NCBI GenBank assembly: GCA_021802795.1 | Contig: JAJZRH010000015.1 | Location: 1-10,605 of the forward strand | Source of the DNA: a bacterium | Lineage (GTDB): Bacteria > Patescibacteriota > Minisyncoccia > Phycocordibacterales > Phycocordibacteraceae | Length of the DNA stretch: 10,605 bases | Direction: 5' to 3' | Shown here: positions 6,372 through 10,605 of the stretch, in pieces | Layout of the letters: each line of letters starts with the position of its first letter | Position numbering within the stretch: the first letter of the stretch is position 1 | Notes under the pieces: generated by a model | What the model was told of the DNA's origin: nothing | The model's input: only the letters and a program-made list of their open reading frames with translations | Database searches by the model: none | Translations under genes and position numbers: made by a program

Positions 6372-9182
6372 ATGGCGTACGATCATCGCGATATTGAAAA
6401 GAAAGCGCAGGAAAAGTGGGCTTCGCTCGATCTTTATCGCGCTGACCTCTCGGACGAGACCAAGGAGCCATACTATCTGCTCGTCGAGTTCCCGTACCCC
6501 TCGGGCGATCTCCATATCGGCCACTGGTACGCGTTCGCCGTTACCGATATCTACGCGCGCATGCTGCGCATGCGCGGGAAGAACGTGCTCTTCCCGATAG
6601 GCTTTGACGCCTTCGGTCTGCCGGCGGAGAACGCCGCCATCAAGCACGGCGTGGACCCGAAAGAGTGGACCTACAAGAACATAGAGAAGATGAAGGGACA
6701 GCTCGCCTCGATGGGTCCGTCGTTCGATTGGAGCAAGGAGGTCGTTGCCTGCGACCCGAGCTACTACCAATGGACGCAGTGGCTCTTCGCCAAGCTTTTC
6801 GAACACGGGCTCGCGGTGCACAAGGAAGCGCCGGTGAAATGGTGCCCCAAAGACCAGACCGTGCTCGCGAACGAGCAGGTGATAGACGGCAAGTGCGAGC
6901 GCTGCGGCACGGAAGTCGTGGAGAAGCGGCTCACGCAGTGGTTCCTGAAAATCACCGATTACGCTGAGCGCCTTTTGGAGGGGCTCGAGAAGCTCCCGTG
7001 GCGCAATGAGATAAAAGACGCGCAGCGCGCGTGGATAGGGAAGAGCGAGGGAGCTCATCTGGAATTTTCAATTCCCAATTCTCAATTATCAATAGAGGTG
7101 TTCACGACGCGGCCGGATACGGTGTTCGGGGCGACGTATGTGGTGCTCGCGCCGGAGCATACGTTGATTCAGAATAATGAATTAGGAATTACGAATTATG
7201 GAGAAATACAGGAATACATAAAGAGGACGGCGCAGAAGACCGAGAGGGAGCGGAGCGAGAACAAAGAGAAGACCGGCGTCGAGCTCAAGGGCGTGAGTGC
7301 GATCAATCCGGCAACCAAAGAAGAGATCCCCATCTACGTCGCCGACTACGTTCTTGCCTCCTATGGCACGGGCGCGGTGATGGCCGTCCCCGCCCACGAC
7401 GAGCGCGACTATGAGTTTGCAAAGAAATTTGATCTGCCCGTGCGTGACGTCATAGAGCCCGTGACGGGAACACCGCAGAAGAACCCGGAGCCTCGGAAAA
7501 GTATCGTAGCCGTTGTTATCGACCGCAAGAACGGAACCGTACTGACGCTCGACTGGGGTCCGGCGCTTGGAGGGAAACTCTACATCGGAGGCGGCAGAGA
7601 AGAGGGCGAGGATGCGGCGCAGGCGGCGATGCGCGAAATCGCCGAGGAGACCGGCTATACGGATCTTAAGCTCGTCAGCCAAACGAGCGTGATTCACCAC
7701 AGTTATTTTGCGTACTCAAAAAATGTCGCGCGGGAGATCGAAGCGATAGGGTTCCTATTCGAGCTCAATAGCGATGCAAAGGATGAGCAGAAGCTTGAGA
7801 AAGACGAGCACGGCAAATTTACCGTTTCTTGGCTGCCGCTTGAACAGGCGGAACGAGAGGTTTCCGAAACGCTTCACCGCACCGTATTCGAACGGCTCGT
7901 CCTTGGACGCGTGCATACCGGTTCGGGCGTGCTCGTTGACTCCGGAGAGTTCAGCGGCAGGAACAGCGAGGAGGCGAAGTGGGACATCGTGAAGTACGTC
8001 GGTGGCGAGAAAGCGATAAACTATCGCCTGCGCGATTGGCTGGTCTCCCGCCAGCGCTACTGGGGCTGCCCCATACCTATCGTCTACGACCCTGAAGGGA
8101 AGCCGCATACCATCCCCGCCGAGCACCTGCCGTGGCTCTTGCCGACCGACGTCGACTTCCGGCCGACCGGTGAAGCGCCGCTCGCCTCGTCCAACGAACT
8201 GCGGGAACGCGTCACGAAAATATTCGGCGAGGGCTGGACGCCGGAATACGACACGCTGGATACCTTCGTGGATTCGTCGTGGTACTTCCTGCGCTACCTG
8301 GATTCGCAGGATGCGCACGATTTCTCCGACGCCGCGCTCATGAAGAAGTGGATGCCCGTCAACCGCTATTCGGGCGGCGCCGAGCACACGACGCTCCACC
8401 TTCTCTATTCGCGCTTCTTCACCAAGGCGCTCTATGATCTGGCGCTTGTGCCGGTGGACGAACCGTACGCGGAGCGCTTCAATCGCGGCATCATCCTGGG
8501 TCCGGACGGCCAGAAGATGAGCAAGTCAAAAGGGAACGTCATAAATCCCGACGAGTTCGTGCAGAAATACGGCGCGGACGCCGTGCGCATCTACCTGGCT
8601 TTCATCGGCCCGTACAACGAGGCGGGGAGCTATCCGTGGAGCCTGGACGGCGTCGCCAGTATGCACAAATTCCTTGAGCGCGTCGTTCGGCTCGCAGAGC
8701 GTTCGCAGGACATGTCCGAAGTACCGGAGGCGATGCGGCAGTCTCTTGCGAAAGCGAGCGCAAAAGTCGCCGAGGACGGCGACCGGTTCAAGTTCAACAC
8801 CGGCGTTGCGGCGCTTATGATACTTATGAACGAGCTTGAACCGGCGGCGTCCGTTCCGAACGGCGTCTGCCGGGAAGTCGCCGTCATGCTTGCGCCGTTC
8901 GCGCCGCATCTCGCCGAACACCTCTGGGAAAAGCTCGGCGGGGAAGGGAGCGTGCACCGGCAGGCATGGCCCGTGGCGGAAATTGCCGCTGAAACCGAGA
9001 AAGAGATCGTCGTGCAGGTGAACGGCAAGCGCCGCGGTGCGGTGACGCTCGCGGTAGACGCTTCTGAAGCCGACGCGGTGGCGGAGGCGTTGAAAGTCCC
9101 CGCCGTCGCCAATGCGCTCGGCGGGAATGAGCCCAAACGGGTGATTTACGTACCGGGGAAAATCCTCAATCTTGTGGTATAG
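6372..9182 (+). CDS. leuS: Leucyl-tRNA synthetase with an inserted Nudix domain
   Basis: This class I synthetase charges tRNA-Leu in the cytoplasm. The product is 936 residues, longer than the common 800-880. In order: catalytic start with HIGH at 48-51; a zinc-type loop (CPKDQTVLANEQV, then CERC); the CP1 editing domain with TTRPDT at 245-250 and GTGAVMAVPAHDERD, including the editing Asp; a complete Nudix domain at about 374-513; return to CP1 with GSGVLVDSGEFSG; YRLRDWLVSRQRYWG; KMSKS at 715-719; the anticodon-binding domain; and a C-terminal domain ending VIYVPGKILNLVV. All synthetase motifs look intact. Residues 231-241 and 268-277 are encoded by AATT heptamer repeats. ATG 6372 fits family length, without a Shine-Dalgarno. 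The TAG stop overlaps TATAGT, a possible -10 box. Confidence 0.96.
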   Translation: MAYDHRDIEKKAQEKWASLDLYRADLSDETKEPYYLLVEFPYPSGDLHIGHWYAFAVTDIYARMLRMRGKNVLFPIGFDAFGLPAENAAIKHGVDPKEWTYKNIEKMKGQLASMGPSFDWSKEVVACDPSYYQWTQWLFAKLFEHGLAVHKEAPVKWCPKDQTVLANEQVIDGKCERCGTEVVEKRLTQWFLKITDYAERLLEGLEKLPWRNEIKDAQRAWIGKSEGAHLEFSIPNSQLSIEVFTTRPDTVFGATYVVLAPEHTLIQNNELGITNYGEIQEYIKRTAQKTERERSENKEKTGVELKGVSAINPATKEEIPIYVADYVLASYGTGAVMAVPAHDERDYEFAKKFDLPVRDVIEPVTGTPQKNPEPRKSIVAVVIDRKNGTVLTLDWGPALGGKLYIGGGREEGEDAAQAAMREIAEETGYTDLKLVSQTSVIHHSYFAYSKNVAREIEAIGFLFELNSDAKDEQKLEKDEHGKFTVSWLPLEQAEREVSETLHRTVFERLVLGRVHTGSGVLVDSGEFSGRNSEEAKWDIVKYVGGEKAINYRLRDWLVSRQRYWGCPIPIVYDPEGKPHTIPAEHLPWLLPTDVDFRPTGEAPLASSNELRERVTKIFGEGWTPEYDTLDTFVDSSWYFLRYLDSQDAHDFSDAALMKKWMPVNRYSGGAEHTTLHLLYSRFFTKALYDLALVPVDEPYAERFNRGIILGPDGQKMSKSKGNVINPDEFVQKYGADAVRIYLAFIGPYNEAGSYPWSLDGVASMHKFLERVVRLAERSQDMSEVPEAMRQSLAKASAKVAEDGDRFKFNTGVAALMILMNELEPAASVPNGVCREVAVMLAPFAPHLAEHLWEKLGGEGSVHRQAWPVAEIAAETEKEIVVQVNGKRRGAVTLAVDASEADAVAEALKVPAVANALGGNEPKRVIYVPGKILNLVV
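7063..7093 (+). repeat. AATTNNC heptamer tract translated within leuS
   Basis: Four 7-bp units of the form AATTNNC (NN = TT, CC, CT, AT) plus a final AAT lie in frame in the CP1 region. They encode most of EFSIPNSQLSI at residues 231-241, just before the conserved VFTTRPDT. The unit is the same as in the atpD-atpC gap. AATTTTCAATT (7063-7073) and TCAATTATCAAT (7082-7093) both recur there. Confidence 0.8.
7172..7199 (+). repeat. GAATTAN heptamer tract translated within leuS
   Basis: Four contiguous 7-bp units, GAATAAT then GAATTAN three times (N = G, C, T), encode about NNELGITNYG at residues 268-277, after the LAPEH strand of the editing domain. Because 7 is not a multiple of 3, each unit is read in a different phase, yet no stop codon arises. 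Read in the other phase the units are AATTNNG, related to but distinct from the AATTNNC tract. Confidence 0.75.
7491..7910 (+). other. Nudix hydrolase domain inserted in the LeuRS CP1 domain
   Basis: Residues 407-429 of LeuRS match the Nudix signature GX5EX7REUXEEXGU at every fixed position, with REIAEETGY at its end. So the metal-binding glutamates are present. The domain begins near RKSIVAVVIDRK (375) and ends near FERLVLG. Flanking LeuRS sequence is continuous on both sides. Nudix enzymes cleave nucleoside diphosphates linked to another moiety; the substrate here cannot be read from sequence. Confidence 0.92.
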
Positions 9183-9202
9183 TCCGGATATTGAGCGAGG
9201 GG

Positions 9203-9231
9203 TTGACTCTCTATAAGGTGTTTGCTATAAA
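9203..9231 (+). promoter_or_regulatory. Near-consensus promoter for the gene at 9241
   Basis: TTGACT (9203-9208) and TATAAA (9226-9231) are separated by exactly 17 nt, with TGC before the -10 as an extended element. The -10 ends 9 nt before the ATG, so the leader should be 0-3 nt. TATAGT at 9178-9183 (with TGG before it) is a second possible -10 overlapping the leuS stop. Confidence 0.85.
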
Positions 9232-9240
9232 TTAGACCAC

Positions 9241-10320
9241 ATGACTAAGGCAGTTCCGACCGCGAAGCATACCAAGGCGAAAAACGCCCCGTCTGCCTCG
9301 TTTTCTTTCGACAGCGGAAGCCTGGTGAAGCGCCTTCTCGCCGCCGCTCCGGAGCGCGCCCGCGAGGTTCTCATCCGCCGTTTCGGCCTCGGCACCAATG
9401 CCGAGCGCGAGACGCTTGAGGCTATCGGGGACCGCTCCGGAATCACTCGCGAACGCGTCCGCCAGATAGAAGCGGCCGGGCTCGACGCCATCCGCGCAAG
9501 CAAAGCTTTCAAAGAATCGGGCGCCGCTTTTGAAGAGATCGCGCGCTACATCGATACGCTCGGCGCCATCGTGCCGGAAGACACGCTCCTTGCCGCGCTC
9601 GGCAAGGACGAAAAGAGCCGCAACCGGTTCCGCTTTTTCCTGATGCTTGATTCGGCATTCTTCCGCGAACGCGAGACGAACGAGTTCCTCGCACGCTGGC
9701 ATATCGACAGCGCGACCGCGAAAGCCATCCACAATGCGCTTTCCAAACTCTACGGCTCGCTTTCCGACGACGAAGTGCTCACCGAAGCGGAACTCCTCGA
9801 CCGGTTCCTCGAGGAACTGAAGGAGGTGAATGACGCCTACAAGAACGAAGAGGTCCTGAAGCGCTGGCTTTCTCTCTCTAAGCACATCGGCTCTAATCCG
9901 CTCGCCGAGTGGGGCCGCATGAGCGCTCCCGCCATCCGCATCAAGGGCATCCGCGACTACGCCTACCTCGCCATCAAGCGCCATGGCGAACCGATGCACT
10001 TCTCGGAAGTCGCAAAGACTATCGGCGCGCTCTTCTCCAAGAAGGCGCACGTGGCGACGACTCACAACGAGCTCATTAAGGACCCGCGCTTCGTTCTGGT
10101 CGGCCGCGGGCTCTACGCGCTTACCGAGTGGGGCTACAAGCCGGGCGTCGTGCGCGACGTCATCCGCGAAGCGCTTGCGGAATCGGGTCCCCTGAAAAAG
10201 GACGAGATCATCAAGAAGGTTAAGAAGGCGCGTTTTGTAAAAGACAATACTATTCTCGTGAACCTCAACGATGCGCGTTACTTCAAGCGCCTCAAGGACG
10301 GCCGGTACGCGGCGGTCTAA
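9241..10320 (+). CDS. Sigma-70 region 4-like and HARE-HTH protein, putative transcription regulator
   Basis: The product is 359 residues. After a basic, low-complexity start (MTKAVPTAKHTKAKNAPSAS), residues about 38-85 resemble sigma-70 region 4: REVLIRRFGLG, then ERETLEAIGDRSGITRERVRQIEAAGLDAIR, whose helix-turn-helix in sigma factors binds the -35 box. Residues about 86-235 are helical and charged. Residues about 240-300 match a HARE-HTH winged helix (YLAIKRHGEPMHFSEVAKTI to GRGLYALTEWGYKPG), the fold also found in the RNA polymerase delta subunit. A second winged-helix-like segment may fill 301-359. Sigma regions 1-3 are absent, so it should not recognise a -10 box or open promoters alone; an RNA polymerase accessory factor or a regulator is more likely. 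It has its own strong promoter and terminator, so it is a single-gene unit. The symbol is left blank as orthology is unclear. Confidence 0.85.
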   Translation: MTKAVPTAKHTKAKNAPSASFSFDSGSLVKRLLAAAPERAREVLIRRFGLGTNAERETLEAIGDRSGITRERVRQIEAAGLDAIRASKAFKESGAAFEEIARYIDTLGAIVPEDTLLAALGKDEKSRNRFRFFLMLDSAFFRERETNEFLARWHIDSATAKAIHNALSKLYGSLSDDEVLTEAELLDRFLEELKEVNDAYKNEEVLKRWLSLSKHIGSNPLAEWGRMSAPAIRIKGIRDYAYLAIKRHGEPMHFSEVAKTIGALFSKKAHVATTHNELIKDPRFVLVGRGLYALTEWGYKPGVVRDVIREALAESGPLKKDEIIKKVKKARFVKDNTILVNLNDARYFKRLKDGRYAAV

Positions 10321-10335
10321 ACGAAAGAAATGAAG

Positions 10336-10372
10336 AAAGATCAGCGGCGCCCAAGGGCGCCGCTGATCTTTT
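10336..10372 (+). terminator. Strong intrinsic terminator after the gene at 9241
   Basis: GATCAGCGGCGCCC (10339-10352) pairs perfectly with 10355-10368. Flanking AAA and TTT extend the stem, and a TTTT run (10369-10372) follows. The matching A-rich left flank means it could also work on the - strand. Confidence 0.92.
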
Positions 10373-10410
10373 CGGTGTACATAACGATGACGAACCGGCA
10401 TCCTGCGGGG

Positions 10411-10416
10411 TATACT
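10411..10416 (+). promoter_or_regulatory. -10 box for the gene at 10428
   Basis: TATACT ends 11 nt before the ATG at 10428 and 2 nt before an in-frame ATG at 10419. A start of transcription near 10423 would fit the 10428 start. An imperfect inverted repeat (10395-10400 with 10404-10409) lies just upstream in place of a -35 box. Confidence 0.6.
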
Positions 10417-10427
10417 TTATGCACGCT

Positions 10428-10605
10428 ATGATCCCGTTTGTTCACCACATCGAATCGCTCTCGAAGACGATCACGGGCAAGACCGGCATCCGGTTCGAAG
10501 AGTGGCCGGTTTTCATACTCGGCCTCGCGCTCCTTCTCATGGCCTTCGTGTTCATGCCGAGCGCGGTGGCGCTCGCTCTCTCTATCGCTCTATTCCTCGC
10601 TCCCG
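10428..10605 (+). CDS. N-terminal part of a membrane protein, cut by window end
   Basis: Fifty-nine residues are visible and the frame is open to the window edge. A polar amphipathic start (MIPFVHHIESLSKTITGKTG) is followed by RFEEWP and then nearly continuous hydrophobic sequence from VFILGLALLL to SIALFLAP, probably two membrane helices. ATG 10428 is preferred to the in-frame ATG 10419, which is too near the -10 box to be transcribed. There is no Shine-Dalgarno. The function cannot be told from this fragment. The layout, a short polar start then paired helices, would suit a membrane-anchored protein with a large soluble domain downstream, but that is a guess. Confidence 0.65.
   Translation, partial: MIPFVHHIESLSKTITGKTGIRFEEWPVFILGLALLLMAFVFMPSAVALALSIALFLAP

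Noticed and set aside
6339-7058. Open frame on the - strand (239 codons) opposite the start of leuS
   Set aside because: It overlaps the conserved catalytic domain of LeuRS and shows no domain of its own.
7063-7199. The heptamer tracts in leuS as a CRISPR array or an insertion sequence
   Set aside because: Units are 7 bp with no spacers, no terminal repeats of element size and no transposase. They are simple tandem repeats kept in frame.
9232-10401. Long open frame on the - strand (389 codons) opposite the sigma-like gene
   Set aside because: Antisense shadow of a gene with its own promoter, domains and terminator. Its frame runs through the terminator stem and has no recognisable domain.

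Overview
The window reads as about 10.6 kb of a streamlined, GC-rich bacterial genome. It is most likely a member of the Candidate Phyla Radiation (Patescibacteria), probably of the Parcubacteria group. That placement is inference. It rests on a leucyl-tRNA synthetase with a Nudix domain spliced into it, an ATP synthase epsilon subunit reduced to its beta-sandwich, a sigma-region-4 plus HARE-HTH protein, several small unrecognised membrane proteins, near absence of Shine-Dalgarno sequences, and very tight gene packing. All genes lie on the + strand. TGA is used as a stop once, so the standard bacterial code fits.

Layout. (1) 3-2630 is the end of an F1Fo ATP synthase operon: atpG (5' end outside the window), atpD and a short atpC. 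A 100-bp AT-rich heptamer-repeat tract fills the whole atpD-atpC gap. (2) 2668-3864 holds three small genes that I cannot name: a four-helix membrane protein, a 76-residue soluble protein and a five-helix membrane protein, the last two probably co-translated. (3) 3888-5078 is the ychF GTPase. It is preceded by a 28-codon reading frame that repeats the first 11 codons of ychF with only synonymous differences. (4) 5183-6342 holds two more unnamed membrane proteins separated by a textbook intrinsic terminator. (5) 6372-9182 is leuS, carrying the Nudix insertion and two in-frame heptamer-repeat tracts. (6) 9241-10320 is a putative transcription factor with its own near-consensus promoter and a strong terminator. 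(7) 10428 to the end is the start of another membrane protein.

How it works together. The window is mostly housekeeping: energy conversion, ribosome-associated GTPase, leucine tRNA charging and a transcription regulator, plus envelope proteins of unknown role. Gene starts share a style. Several -10 boxes (TATACT, TATAAT, TATAAA) lie only 6-11 nt upstream of the ATG, so their mRNAs should be leaderless or nearly so. Only the gene at 5183 has a strong Shine-Dalgarno, a perfect -35 box and a long leader.

The signals most worth a second look are the Nudix domain inside LeuRS, the 7-bp-periodic AATT tracts (one linking atpD to atpC, two translated inside the LeuRS editing domain), the duplicated ychF start with purely synonymous differences, the compact leaderless promoters, and the preference for TAG stops.
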